Shown: one piece after another, positions 12,480-23,645 of the stretch | Position numbering within the stretch: position 1 is the first letter of the stretch | How the letters are laid out: each line of letters opens with the position of its first letter | NCBI GenBank assembly: GCA_037974665.1 | Contig: CM075768.1 | Coordinates: 14,871,001-14,935,000, forward strand | Length of the DNA stretch: 64,000 nucleotides | Source: Ehretia macrophylla | Taxonomy: Eukaryota > Streptophyta > Magnoliopsida > Boraginales > Ehretiaceae | Reading direction: 5' to 3' | Notes under the pieces: model-generated | Databases searched by the model: none | Seen by the model: only the letters and a program-made list of their open reading frames with translations | What the model was told of the DNA's origin: nothing | Program-made: the position numbers and the translations under genes

Positions 12480-12990
12480 AAAAAAAATCACGTAAATATG
12501 TAAAAAAAATCAATTCAAAAAAAGAATTTATAACAAAAACAAAAAGAATAGATAAATAAAAAATGAAAAAAAAATTTGAAAAATAAAAAATAAAAAATCC
12601 GAAAGTAAAAAAACAAATAACCTAAAGATGTTAAAAATAACACAAATTAAAAAAAATTATAACAAAAAAAGTATATATAAATAAAAAGGAAAATTTAAAA
12701 AAATCCAAAAATAAAAAAATAAAAAATCTGAAAATAAAAAAATCCAAAAATAAAATAAAAATAACACAAATTAAAAAAAAAGTTATAACAAAAAAAGTAT
12801 ATATAAATAAAAAAGAAAATTAAAAAAAATCCTAAACATAAAAAATAAAATAAAAATAACTTAAATATGTTAAAAATAACACAAATTAAAAAAAAAATAA
12901 ATTATAACAAAAAAAAAAAGAATAGATAGATAAAAACGAAAAAAAAAATCTGAAAATACAAAAAAAAAAAAAAAAACATATTTAGGTTAT
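12480..12990. repeat. A-rich imperfect tandem repeats
   Basis: Extreme A-rich sequence made of imperfect repeats around ATAACACAAATTAAAAAAA, TTATAACAAAAAAAG and TATATATAAATAAAA. The unit is roughly 100-150 bp. Predicted ORFs here are low-complexity Lys/Ile/Phe strings and are not genes. Confidence 0.8.
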
Positions 12991-13059
12991 GTGCATTATT
13001 AATTAACATCTTCATAACAAAAAAATAATAATAATATATACATGGACTATACATAGATG

Positions 13060-13065
<6 letters not shown>

Positions 13066-13108
<43 letters not shown>
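13066..13108. repeat. (TA)n microsatellite
   Basis: A perfect alternating AT tract inside the CACTA element. In unit B the same place is rearranged into an inverted repeat (43640-43860). Confidence 0.9.
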
Positions 13109-13111
<3 letters not shown>

Positions 13112-13289
13112 ATATATAAATAGCAAAAAAAAAGACATCATTACTTCAAATAAAATGGTAGTGAGGGGTACTTGGAGAGAGGTGGGAAGGTGGGAGGGGA
13201 GGGTGTCGATTGGGTGGGGGTGGAGTTTATGTCTTTGAAAGGGGAGGGGGGTTACAAAAGCTGAAAAACGTATGCCCTATGTTATTTCA

Positions 13290-13740
13290 ATTTAATTGGG
13301 CGACGGCCCGATGTGAACTAGGGCCGTCGCCCAAATAAAAGAGGCCCACATCATAGGCCTCTTTGTGGAAACGGGCTCCAACATGGAGACGGGCTAATAA
13401 AAGAGGCCCACATCGTGGGCCTCTTTGTGGAGATGGATAGCAGCCCGTCTCCACGTTGGAGACAAGAAATAGCCCGTCTTCATTGGAGACGGGATATTAC
13501 CCGTCACCATTAGAGATGGGCATAGTTTCTCGTCTCTAATTTAGAGACAGGCTAGGCCCCGTCTCCAATATTTGGACAATCACATGAATGGCTCAAATAA
13601 TTTAGTGAATACCCTCTCACCGTGCTCTTACCGTGCCCTCACCGCGCCCTCACCCTGTCGTTGCCAATGTTTGGACAATCACATGAATTTGGCACCAATA
13701 ATTTGGAGAAGACCCCTCACCATGCTGTTGCCAAATTTTC
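13290..13740. repeat. CACTA inner right subterminal repeats with palindromes
   Basis: Repeated GGAGACGGGC / GCCCGTCTCC motifs together with short palindromes. One is perfect: AAAGAGGCCCAC (13400-13411) against GTGGGCCTCTTT (13415-13426), and a near copy precedes it at about 13338-13365. A GGGCGACGGCCC / GGGCCGTCGCCC pair lies at about 13297-13335. Unit B keeps the arrangement at about 44090-44530. Confidence 0.8.
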
Positions 13741-13835
13741 ACCACTTTCAGTTTTATATAAAGAATCAACAATCCCGCTTGTTGTCTTCCATCTTTACAT
13801 AAGCTTAACCTCGGTGCATCAACATCTTATAAACG

Positions 13836-14048
13836 ATGAGTAAGGAAGTTCAAGGTCAGTGGGTTACCGTTAAAAAGGAGGAACACACAACGAAATGTGC
13901 TCCATCTAATGCAAGAAGTAGCAGAGTTGAAGGTTGATTTGATCTGAACGAACCACCAAAAGAAGATGGTTATATTTCGAGGGCTCAACACCACCAAATG
14001 GTCGTGGACAGCATGTATCGCATCCTTCTGCCGAAGTTGTTCGAGTGA
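13836..14048 (+). pseudogene. Small plus-strand ORF with DLNEPP motif in the CACTA element (copy A)
   Basis: ATG 13836 opens MSKEVQGQWVTVKKEEHTTK, reaches TGA at 13935-13937 after 33 codons, and continues in the same frame for 36 more codons to TGA at 14046-14048. The second half begins FDLNEPPKEDGY and ends MYRILLPKLFE. It runs opposite to the transposase genes, near the element's 5' end. DLNxxP is the form of an EAR-type co-repressor motif in plant transcription factors; any such role is inference. The internal TGA is shared with unit B (44612-44824) and could be a C to T change in CGA. I do not recognise the family. It might be a captured host fragment or an unrelated element gene. Confidence 0.4.
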
Positions 14049-14429
14049 AAGTTATGTAAAAAATTGGTAGTTAAGGTTAATAATATGTGATGTATTATCA
14101 GTAATATGTGTCTTTTATCTTGTTAAGTACTTTTGTATGGTGAGGGCTCAAGTTAACCGTTAAATAATGTAATCCCTAGTTATCATATAATTATGAAATA
14201 AAATCTTGTCCTTTGCATATTATATCGAGAAATTTGTCAAATATTGTCCATAATAAATATGTAACAGAACATATTATTATATTAGTACCGCACGATGTTT
14301 GTCAGTACTTTGCGTTAACAATCAACAGACTGAACTAGTACTGCGCCTGAAACCTGTTTTTGATATGATTCGTTGTTACTCAGTGATTGAAGGCCTTTAT
14401 GGTTAAAAAAAATCATAGGAAATTGAGTT

Positions 14430-14737
14430 GCCATCTTTAATGATGACAGCATGGTGACGGACTATCACCAAGCCGTCTCCACATATCGAAAGTGGAAAAA
14501 TTATCACCGAGCCGTCACAAAAGTCATGACGGTCGGAGCTTGGCCGTCACCGAATTGGAAATAATCAACTAAGCCGTCACTGTTGGTAACGGCATGGTAA
14601 CGGGATATTTTGTCTGACACGGTGCCATCACCGTCATGTCACAAAACTGGCGTCAACATTTCCCTTCACAGTGTTGTCGCCATATTGGTGACGGTATGGC
14701 GACGGTTCATCACAAAATTCAAATTTGTTTTGTAGTG
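14430..14737. repeat. CACTA right subterminal repeats and terminus (copy A)
   Basis: About 300 bp of direct and inverted GGTGACGG / CCGTCACC motifs ending in the terminal TTTTGTAGTG. They mirror the left subterminal array and are the expected TnpA-type binding region. Confidence 0.8.
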
Positions 14738-14992
14738 ACGTAACATAAAACGATCTTAGAGAGCTCCAAAATTGATCTGTAGCATTTAGATTGTAGAAGC
14801 TTGAGTGGCGAACCTCCTCACAAATTTTAGCTCCATCGAGTAAAAAATCAGTACCCGATTTTATATTTGATAAATAGTACCCAATGTTTTGTTATATTTT
14901 CGTCTACTTTCTCTCTGTATTTTCACCCGTTTTTTCTTAGTCTCTCTTCATTCAAAAAACAGAACATATCATTCTCAGAAGGGTTTATACCC

Positions 14993-16125
14993 TCATAGGT
15001 CCCTTATCTTTTCCAAGATTGTTTAGTTAGTTTCTTATTTTCAAAATAACCATAGGTCAATTCCTTATTTTTATTTTTTGTGCTATCATTGGTCTTTTCG
15101 TCACATTTCTAAAGATTTTGACATGTGCAACGCATGTGATATCTTTTTTGGAGGGCAAAAGCATCAAAGCAAACAAAAATATATCTTATCTCTCCCATTT
15201 AAACCCCACACCTGATTCGCAAACCCATACCCTCAAATCCTAACCCTTATTGCTACCTCAAATCTCTCAAATCCCTAATAAATTATCAGGTATCAGACTT
15301 GCTTGAGAATAGCTTCTTTCAAAACTTTGTGTTCTGATCAAATAGCTGAAGGAAACCACCAACATAAACTCCTCCACTCTTAGAACCTTTTTTTTTCTGC
15401 CCCTACATCCTCCACACAAGTATCAAGCTGAAAAGAATGCAATTATCAAGATCTCCAACAAATATTGTTTTGCCACTCCTAGTCTATCTGCAACTTAATC
15501 ATATGTGAAAAATGTAATTATGTAATCAACCACAATTGCTTCCAAGTGCAAAAGAATTACAAGGTAAATAATCCATGCCAAATGACTCGCTCTCTATTCA
15601 CATTAAAATGGATTCTTAAATTTGAATGACTTATCTTTTACAATAAATGATACATGTCCATTTGAATCCCTTTGACTTAAGAACTGTTTTCATCTCTTAT
15701 ATTAATTTTTTGCTATGGGTTCTCTATTGAAACTATCGCTATATGAACAATTTAAAGAGTTGATGAATTGTCTTGAAACAAAAGTGATACTCGATCTCTA
15801 CACTAATATGTACTCAAATGCATATTAGAATTTGGGGGTAGGGCTTAGGGTTTCGAATTTGGAAATTAGGGATTCAGGGGATTTGGGGGTATGGGTTTGG
15901 GAATCAGGTGATGAGGTTAAATGGAGAGGTAAGATATGTTTTTGTTTGCTTTGACTCTTTTGCCCTTCAAAAAAGATATCACATGCATTGCACATGTTAA
16001 AACCGTTAGAAATATGACAGAAAGACCAATTGTGACACAAAAGATAAAGATAAGGGACTGACCTATGGTTATTTTGAAGATGAGAGACCAACTAGACAAT
16101 TCTGAAAAAGATAAAGGACCTATGA
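14993..16125. mobile_element. Foldback element 1 in TPS intron 3 (copy A)
   Basis: A long inverted repeat with left arm about 14993-15290 and right arm about 15835-16125. TCATAGGTCCCTTATCTTTT at the left is mirrored by AAAGATAAAGGACCTATGA at the right. CAACGCATGTGATATC is mirrored by GATATCACATGCATTG. A shorter outer match (GGGTTTATACCC at 14981 against GGGGTATAAACAC near 16256) suggests it is nested in another inverted repeat. No transposase; no clear target duplication. Confidence 0.75.
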
Positions 16126-16276
16126 AAAAGCCTTAAGGGAATAGATAAGTCGTTTTATTTGCAATTGGCTAGGTTAAGATTGATTCTCAATGGAGAAAAT
16201 ATGTAATCCAAATCGATTGGTCTACTTTATTGTTTTCAAGGCTGATTCCCCTATGGGGTATAAACACTTCTCATAA

Positions 16277-17115
16277 GAGATAAAAACCTTTTGGACCCTC
16301 AAGTTTTGAAAAGTGACCATTTGATCCATTTTTTACCGTAGGTTGACGGAAAAGTTATCAGGTGAGGGGTATTTTGGGGATTTTGCATTATTTTAAAATC
16401 AAATCAAAAATAAATAAATTAAGTGATCCTAGTGGGGCCACGTCGGCTCCACTAAAACCACCTTAGTGGGGTGTGCAAAGCGCGGAAAAAGGATTGATTT
16501 TTTCTTGGTAAACTTAGAAATTGTTCCATGGAAACTTCTTGTTCATTGGGTATCCAAAATGTGTAGAATGAGTATCGTGATCTTGCGCAGTAGAAATAGA
16601 GCTTGTATGGATTGTCTCTTGATTCAGATATGCGAACAGTTACTTTTGACCTACAATAACATATCTTATTTTTGAACTTGATAATTGTTATGTTTATTTC
16701 TTCTCTAACTGTGGTGGACGATGATATTGAAGATATTTTGTAGAAATTGTATTTTTTTTGTTTTGGTTTGGACATATATATTTTGTGATTTTTTGGGTAA
16801 TTTTTTTTAAATTTTTGGTGATATCCCATGACTGCCAAAATGGTGCTTAAATAAGCATTATAGTAGTCATTGATCCCTTTCTTTTTACCGTTAGTAACAA
16901 TGGTAAAAGAAAGAGAAATTCACCGGCATTCAAAACGTGTAATTAATGTCATGCAGGAGAGAAAAAATTGGTCCAAGGGTAAAACAGAAAAATCACAAAA
17001 AATTAATATTTTCGTCAACTTAACGTTAAAAATAGACCAAATAATCACTTTTCAAGTGTTGAGGGACCAAAAAGTTACTTTTCCAAAACTTGACGGACCA
17101 AAAAGATTTTATCTC
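16277..17115. mobile_element. Foldback element 2 in TPS intron 3 (copy A)
   Basis: Inverted arms: left GAGATAAAAACCTTTTGGAC and GGTTGACGGAAAAG, right CCAAAAAGATTTTATCTCC and TTTTCGTCAACTTAACG. The left arm of unit B retains an extra segment (TTTTGGTTCCTCAATTTT at about 47040) that copy A has lost. It has MULE- or foldback-like non-autonomous structure and is non-coding. Confidence 0.7.
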
Positions 17116-18423
17116 CTTATTTCTCAGAATTAGATAACAAGTGAAAATTATTGAAAATAATTGTTGGTCATAAAATAAAAATAAGTCATTCAACACTTTT
17201 TTTTCCTCTCCTCACTTCTCATTGTTTTAACACACACAAAAAAAAAATGTTTTTCCCCAACTCAGTGCACACCCTATTTAAAGTGGCTTCACCATTGACA
17301 TACGAGTCATTGTCATTAAATTTTAAAGTAGCACGATCTAAATTAATTTTTACTGGAAAAAAAATTGTCTGAGCATTAAATTATATGTTATAGCTCCCAT
17401 TGAAAAACAAAAATCTTAGATATGCTCCTACATTACTAGTACCACTAGTAACAATGTTGATTAACTTTGTAACTTCATTTTCCTTATATAAAATAGGAAA
17501 TTAAAATTTTATCCTTTTTACGGTCAAAAAATCTGTGTCTAAATTTGGAAAGATGCATAGATTTCATATGCATAAACTCCCAAACTTTGGAATGGCTGAA
17601 AACTAGACTGGCGCTAGAAAAGTAAAGTTAGTCTTCCTCTTCCAAGAGTCATGTTTACATATATATCATTTGCTAGGGTAGATCTACGTTTCTGACCCTA
17701 AAGACGTAAAGGTAGAGCTGTATCTCAAGCCTCATGGGCATTAATCCCCGTTCAGAAGGTGCAGGGCACAATATAATTTTTGCCAGTAACTCTATCTTAC
17801 TTTTTTCTTTTTCTTTGTTTTTTTTTGCTATTTTCTTGCCAAAAATATTTTCTTAAGGTGATTACATTAAGGTCCCTCTTTTTTTAATAAATTATACTAA
17901 CCTCTCTTATCATAATTTTTTGCCTTCAACAACATGTTAGTCTTATTTCGGCAATTTTATCCTTATAATTTTAAAATAACAATTTCCATGTCTTTTCGTA
18001 ATCCAAATCTAGAAATTGACTAATAGTTGGTAAACAAATTTATGATATATTTATGTCAATGGTTGGCAACTTAAAAAAATAATAATAAATCAAAGATAAG
18101 GCGATGAATATACTGTTGATATTTAGAAGTTGTTTTTTTGCCGGGTTAGCAAGAATATTTCAAACCACTATGAAAAACTTAGTAAAAACCATTGACATTT
18201 GGAAGTTTGTTTCACGATCAATTTAATTGTGGACATACATGATGGAGATTTGTATAACTAGCATATAAGAATAGAAGAGAGGTTGGTGTAATTGTTTTTG
18301 TTCCTTTAAAAGTAATAAAGTTCAGGCATATGCATATTGTATAAAACATTAAATGCAGATAATTATGTTGATGTCAAAAATAGTTGCTCTTTCCGTAAAT
18401 TGATTAACTACCATCATTTTCAG
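17116..18423. other. TPS copy A intron 3, right part
   Basis: AT-rich sequence with no ORF or repeat recognised. It ends in a CAG acceptor before exon 4. Unit B matches it closely at 47860-49181. Confidence 0.7.
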
Positions 18424-18628
18424 GTGGTAGAAACACTTGGGTCTTGTTGATAAGCTCACCTTCGCTAGAGATCGACCTTTGGAGTGCTTTCTCGGGACAG
18501 TTGGAATGCTTCCAGAACCCAAGTACTCTTCCTGCATAATCGTACTAACCAAGACCATTTCCATTCTTCTGGGTATTGACGATATTTTTTAAGCTTTTTG
18601 AAAAATAGACGAGCTCCTCCTTTTCACT

Positions 18629-18875
18629 TGTTAGAGTTGGTGACCCGAATTCTTTTTGGCCCAACCCGAAAAGTTCACGGTGTGACCCATTTGGTGAAAA
18701 CTTATTTTTGGAGAAAAAATTAGGGGTCTGTGGTGGTAGCGAAGGTCGAGGGCCGATAGGGTGTGCTCCTCCTCTGCCCGTGGTTTTTCTCGTCATGGGT
18801 TTTTCACGTAAAATCTGCGTGTGTCTTATTTTTCTTTTCGTTTTCTGTTGCTATTGTTTGTCGTCTTTGATAACA
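18629..18875 (+). repeat. 5' LTR, internally deleted
   Basis: 247 bp against 433 bp for the 3' LTR. The sequence jumps after GGGCCGATAGG to GTGCTCCTCC, leaving out about 186 bp that the 3' LTR has (about 23110-23295). The missing piece includes a TATATATAG stretch that may be the promoter. In the first 132 aligned bases I count 10 substitutions between the LTRs, nine of them transitions. Confidence 0.9.
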
Positions 18876-18877
18876 AG

Positions 18878-18889
18878 TGGTATCAAAGC
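18878..18889 (+). promoter_or_regulatory. Primer binding site, initiator Met tRNA
   Basis: TGGTATCAAAGC lies two bases after the 5' LTR. It matches the plant tRNA-iMet primer site (TGGTATCAGAGC) except for one base. Confidence 0.9.
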
Positions 18890-18915
18890 ATCCGGGTTTT
18901 GGTTTACTCACTACA

Positions 18916-21900
18916 ATGGCAACTATGAAGTATGATATTTCGCTGTTGGATCGCGATACTAGATTTTTGCTATGGCAGGTTAAGATGTGGGCTGTTCTTG
19001 CGCAGATGGAATTAGATGATGCGCTATTAGGGTTTAATAAGATGCCCTCGTCTTGGACGTAGGAGGAAAAACAACGTAAGCATCGTAAAGCCTTATCTCA
19101 GATTCAGCTTCATTTATCGAATCAAATTATGCAGGATGTTATGAAGGAGAAAACTGTCGCTGCGTTATGGTTGAAATTGGAGCAATTGTGCATGACAAAA
19201 AGTCTAACTAGTAAATTGCATCTAAAGCAGCGACTATATTCTCATCGTATGTCTGAAGGTACGTCTTTGGCTGATCATTTAACTGTCTTTAAAGAAATCG
19301 TTGCTGATTTAGAGGCCATGGAGGTTAAGTATGATGAAGAGGATTTAGGGTTGATTTTATTATGTTCTATGCCTTCTTCATATTCTACTTTTAGAGATAC
19401 AATTTTGTATAGTCGTGATACTCTTACTCTGGATGAGGTTTATGGTGCTTTGCTTTCTAAGGAGAAGATGAAACATCTTGTAGTTGGATCTGATGCTCAA
19501 GCAGAAGGCCTTGTTGTTCGAGGTAGATCACAGGAGAGAAATCATGGTGGTGATGGGAGAGGCAGATCAAAATCTAGTAACAAGGACAAAGTATGTAGGT
19601 ACTGCAAGAAGAAGGGACACATTAAATCTAAGTGTTATAAGTTACAAAATAAGAATAAGAGGGTTGCTGTTAATCAAAAGGGAAAACAACCAAAAAATTT
19701 CGGTCAGGCCAGTGTTGCAGAAGACAATTACAGTGATGGAGAGCTCCTTGTTATCTCTGATAATGACTCTAAACCTGGTGAGGAGTGGATTCTAGATTCT
19801 GGCTGTACGTTTTATATGTGTCCTAATCGGGACTGGTTTTCAACATATGAAACTGTGTCTAAAGGCATTGTGTTGATGGGTAATAATTCATCTTGTAAGA
19901 TTGCAGGGATCGGAACAGTCAGAATTAAGATGTTTGATGGAGTTATCAGGACACTAGGGGATGTTAGACACGTCCCATATCTGAAGAGGAATCTTATCTC
20001 ATTGAGTACCCTTGATTCGAAAGGGTACAAGTATACTGCTAAAGGTGGAGTTCTGAAGACTAGTAAAGGTGCTCTTGTTGTGATGAAAGGGCAGAGAAAA
20101 TCTGCCAAGCTGTATGTCTTGCAGGGTTCTACTGTTACTGGTGATGTGGTTGTTGCTACGCCTTCTCTGTCAGATGGTGATGTTACTAGACTCTGGCATA
20201 TGCGTCTTGGTCATATGAGTGAAAATGGCATGGCTGAATTGAGCAGAAGAGGACTTTTTGATGGTCAGAGTATTAGTAAATTGAAGTTTTGTGAGCATTG
20301 TATTTTTGGGAAACAGAAGCGAGTCAGATTCACTAAAGGCTTTCACAACACCAAGGGGATACTTGATTATATACATTCTGATCTCTGGGGAGCATCTAGA
20401 GTGCCTTCTAAAGGAGGTGCTAGTTATATGTTGAGTATTATTGATGATTTTTCCAGGAGACTTTGGGTGTTCTTCTTGAAACAGAAGAGTGACGTTTTCA
20501 CTACGTTCAAGGAGTGGAAAACTATGATTGAGAAACAAACAGGGAAGTAGATAAAACATCTTCGCACCGATAATGGCTTGGAGTTTTGTTCTAACGAGTT
20601 TAATGCTCTATGTAAATCAGAAGGAATTGTGAGACACTTTACAGTTCGTCATACTCTGCAACAAAATAGTGTAGCAGAGCGGATGAATAGAACTATAATG
20701 GAGAAAGTATGGTGTATGCTTTCTAATGCCAGTTTACCAAAGTCGTTCTGGGCTGATGCGGCTTCTACAGCTTGTTTTCTTATTAATCGGTCGCCCTCAA
20801 CTGCTATTGACAAAAAGACTCCTCTAGAGGTATGGTCTTGTACTCCTGGTAATTACTCTGATTTGAAGATTTTTGGATGTCCTGCGTATGCTCATGTTGA
20901 CAATGGAAAGCTAGAACCCAGATCTGTTAAGTGTGTTTTTCTAGGATATAAGTCTGGTGTTAAGGGATATAAGTTATGGTGTCCGGAAACCAGTAAGATC
21001 ATAATTAGTAGAGATGTTATGTTTGATGAAACTGCAATGCTGCGAGATTTGGCTATTAGTGACCCTTGTGATACAAATCAACAGAAATCAAGCACACAAG
21101 TAGAATTTCATATTGGGTCAGGATCTCCATCAGAGTCTACATCTCAGTCTAGCTCAGAAATACATGATGATGCTATAACCAGATCACCACGTCCAGCACC
21201 GCAGTATTCTATTGCTAAAGATAGGCCCAAAAGAGATATTAGACCTCCACAGAGGTATGTTGAGGCTGATTTGATTGCTTATTCCTTAAATGTAGCAGAA
21301 GGTATTGTTTGGAGTGAAAAATCTTCTACTTATTCAGAGGCAGTTAGTTGTGACGATTCTGGCAGGTGGATGATTTCTATGTAGGAAGAGATAGAGTCCC
21401 TTTATAAGAATGACACATGGGAATTAGTGAGACTGCCTAAGGGTAAGAAATTCGTTCGTTGCAAATGGGTGTTCAAAAGAAATGAAGGAATACCAGGAGT
21501 TGAAGATGCCAGGTATAAGGCAAGACTTGTTGCCAAGGGTTATAGTCAAGTTCCAGGTGTTGACTTCACAGATGTGTTTTCTCCAGTTGTAAAGCATAGT
21601 TCAATTAGAGTTTTGCTTGGTATTGTGGTCATGTATGCTTTTGAGCTTGAGCAGTTGGATGTGAAGACAACATTTTTACATGGAGAACTTGAGGAGGACA
21701 TCTACATGCAACAGCCAGAGGGTTTTGTAGTTTCAAGTAAAGAGGACTATGTGTGGCTGTTGAAGAAATCCCTTTATGGACTCAAACAATCTCCCAGGTA
21801 ATGGTACAAGAGATTCGACTCATTTATGATCTCTCACAGTTTTAAGAGATGCAGTTATGATAGTTATGTCTATTTTAGGAGGAGTGATGACGAGTCGTTT

Positions 21901-22878
21901 GTCTACTTACTCTTGTATGTGGATGACATGTTAATAGCAGCCAAGGATAAGGGAAAAATAAGAAAGGTCAAAGCCCAACTTAGTAAAGAGTTTGAGATGA
22001 AAAATTTAGGAGCAGCAAAGAAGATTCTTGGAATGGAGATTCTCAGAGATAGACAGGTAGGAAAATTGTACCTAAGCCAAGAAGGGTACATTGAGAAAGT
22101 TCTTTATAGATTCAATATGCAGAATGCCAAACCTGTTAGTACTCCACTAGCAGCCCATTTCAGGCTTTCGTCTATTTTATCTCCTCAATCAGATTATGAG
22201 ACTGAGTATATGTCTCGAGTGCCATATTCTAGTGCAGTAGGATCTCTCATGTATGCTATGGTTTGTTCACGTCTAGATTTATCATATGTTGTGAGTGCAG
22301 TTAGTAGATACATGGCGAACCTTGGTAAAGAACATTGGAAAGCAGTTCAGTGGATTTTCAGATACTTGCGCCGGTCTTCTAATGTTTGTTTGCAGTTTGG
22401 CAGAACTAGAGATGGAGTCATTGGTTATGTTGATTCTGATTTTACTGGAGATCTAGATAAAAGAAGATCTCTCACGGGGTATGTGTTTACTATTGGTAGT
22501 TGTGCTGTCAGTTGGAAAGCTACCTTGCAGACCACAATTGCGTTGTCTGCTACTGAGGCAGAGTACATGGCTATAACAGAGGCTTGTAAGGAAGCTATTT
22601 GGTTGAAAGGACTATTGGGTGAGCTTAATGATGGTTTGCAGATTACCACAATCTTTTGTGACAGTCAGAGTGCAATCTTCCTCACAAAAGATCAGATGTT
22701 TCACAAGAGAACAAAGCATATTGATGTACGGTATCATTTTGTGCGTGATGTCATTGCTCGTGGTGATATTGTTGTCAACAAAGTCAATACGCATGATAAT
22801 CCAGCTGATATGATGACAAAGTCACTTCCGATAGCCAAGTTTGAGCATTGCTTGGACTTGGTTAGTGTTAGTTGTTGA
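18916..22878 (+). pseudogene. Copia gag-pol with four in-frame stops
   Basis: One continuous frame of 1,321 codons from ATG 18916 (MATMKYDISLLDRDTRFLLW) to TGA 22878. Gag ends with a CCHC knuckle (CRYCKKKGHIKSKC). Protease has WILDSGC. Integrase has the HHCC region (HMRLGH...CEHC) and the catalytic Asp and Glu (HSDLWG, RTDNGLEF, NSVAERMNR). RT has the YVDDMLIA site, and RNase H has [13 protein letters not shown] and [11 protein letters not shown]. Stops are TAG 19060, TAG 20548, TAG 21382 and TAA 21799, the last in SPR-stop-WYK where copia RTs have Gln. There is no frameshift in nearly 4 kb. It encodes the polyprotein for particle formation, reverse transcription and integration. It is inactive. 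Confidence 0.95.
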
Positions 22879-22968
22879 GTTATGCCCTTAGGGGCTTTTG
22901 TGGAAGAGGATGAGAGCTTTTGTTGAAGATTGGAGTTTGTGTTTCATTCCTTGTATGGAATTCGTGTC

Positions 22969-22979
22969 AAGGTGGAGAT
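22969..22979 (+). promoter_or_regulatory. Polypurine tract
   Basis: A purine-rich AAGGTGGAGAT immediately before the 3' LTR, where plus-strand DNA priming is expected. Confidence 0.75.
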
Positions 22980-23412
22980 TGTTAGAGTTGGTGACCCGAA
23001 TTCTATTTGGCCTGACCCGAAAAGTTCGCGGTGCAACCCATTTGGTGAAAACTTATTTTTGAAGAAAAAATTAGGGGTCTGTGGTAGTAGTGAAGGTCGA
23101 GGGCCAATAGGCCCGAGACCGAAGCCCACCACTGACCCCATTGGGGGTGCAGGGGCTCCGCCCCCGCGGTATGGACCTTTTGGGTTAAGAGTTTTATTTG
23201 TATGAGCCTATATATAGTAATGTATTTAGGTTTGTCAAGTAGGTTTTGGTAGCCAACTCTATTTACTAACCTTTTGTACCAATTTTCGATATAGTGAATT
23301 TGCTCCTCCTTTGCCCGTAGTTTTTCTCGTCAAGGATTTTTCATATAAAATCTACGTGTCTCTTATTTTTCTTTTCGTTTTCTGTTGCTATTGTTTGTCG
23401 TTTTTGATAACA
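22980..23412 (+). repeat. 3' LTR of the Tnt1-like element
   Basis: 433 bp, TGTTAG to AACA. It keeps the middle part missing from the 5' LTR, including GGGGCTCCGCCCCC and the TATATATAG stretch near 23212. Flanked by TCACT. Confidence 0.92.
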
Positions 23413-23645
23413 TCACTAATGCAATTCGAAGGTTTGCAACTTCAAATTTTCTCTTTAACAATTATATGTTCGTATAAATTTAAGGAGAGTCTCTCATTCA
23501 GTAGTGGGACCCCCCCCACACTCAGTCGGATTGAGTGAAGCTGCCCGCACTTAGAGGCAGACTGTTCGACATTGTCGTATAATAGATATTTTTTATCAAT
23601 TCAAATTTTGATGGATTTTTTATTTCTAAGAATCGGCTTTCTCAG

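Larger units (their letters stand above)
5202..14737 (-). mobile_element. CACTA (En/Spm) DNA transposon, copy A
   Basis: A 9,536 bp element bounded by CACTACAAAAAAAA at the left and TTTTGTAGTG at the right, with a 3 bp target duplication ACG on both sides (5199-5201 and 14738-14740). It carries a transposase gene remnant (tnpD-like, 7723-11370) and a second gene remnant (tnpA-like, 5911-7595), both on the minus strand, so its 5' end is at the right. Long subterminal regions are packed with CGTCACC/GGTGACG-type repeats. It sits in TPS intron 3. Both genes are broken, so it is not autonomous. The same insertion is present in unit B. Confidence 0.95.
18629..23412 (+). mobile_element. Ty1/copia retrotransposon, Tnt1-like (Tork lineage candidate)
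   Basis: A 4,784 bp element with LTRs starting TGTTAG and ending AACA, and a 5 bp target duplication TCACT. The order is 5' LTR (18629-18875), primer site, one gag-pol frame (18916-22878), polypurine tract and 3' LTR (22980-23412). The domain order protease, integrase, reverse transcriptase, RNase H is that of Ty1/copia. Pol motifs resemble tobacco Tnt1, so the Tork lineage is likely. It is present in unit A only, so it inserted after the duplication or was lost from B; the clean empty site in B favours later insertion. Confidence 0.95.
18424..23431 (+). pseudogene. TPS copy A exon 4, split by the Tnt1-like element
   Basis: The exon body is 18424-18628, and its last 14 bases follow the retrotransposon at 23418-23431. 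It encodes the start of the catalytic domain: R-W-stop-KHLGL, then FARDRPLECF with the RDR motif, then IDDIF of the metal-binding motif. TGG is TAG at the second Trp, and the codon after DDIF is TAA where unit B has GAA. The insertion site is exact: TCACT is duplicated on both sides (18624-18628, 23413-23417), and the undisturbed sequence is in unit B at about 49382. Confidence 0.92.

Noticed and set aside
12480..13140. Possible CRISPR-like or satellite array
   Set aside because: Repeats are A-rich, imperfect and variable in length inside a plant DNA transposon; no repeat-spacer regularity.
16452..17372. Several 60-130 aa ORFs around foldback 2
   Set aside because: Located in foldback arms and AT-rich intron; the frames are not preserved between units.
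21903..22794. Minus-strand ORFs within the Tnt1-like element
   Set aside because: Shadows of the plus-strand RT and RNase H frame.
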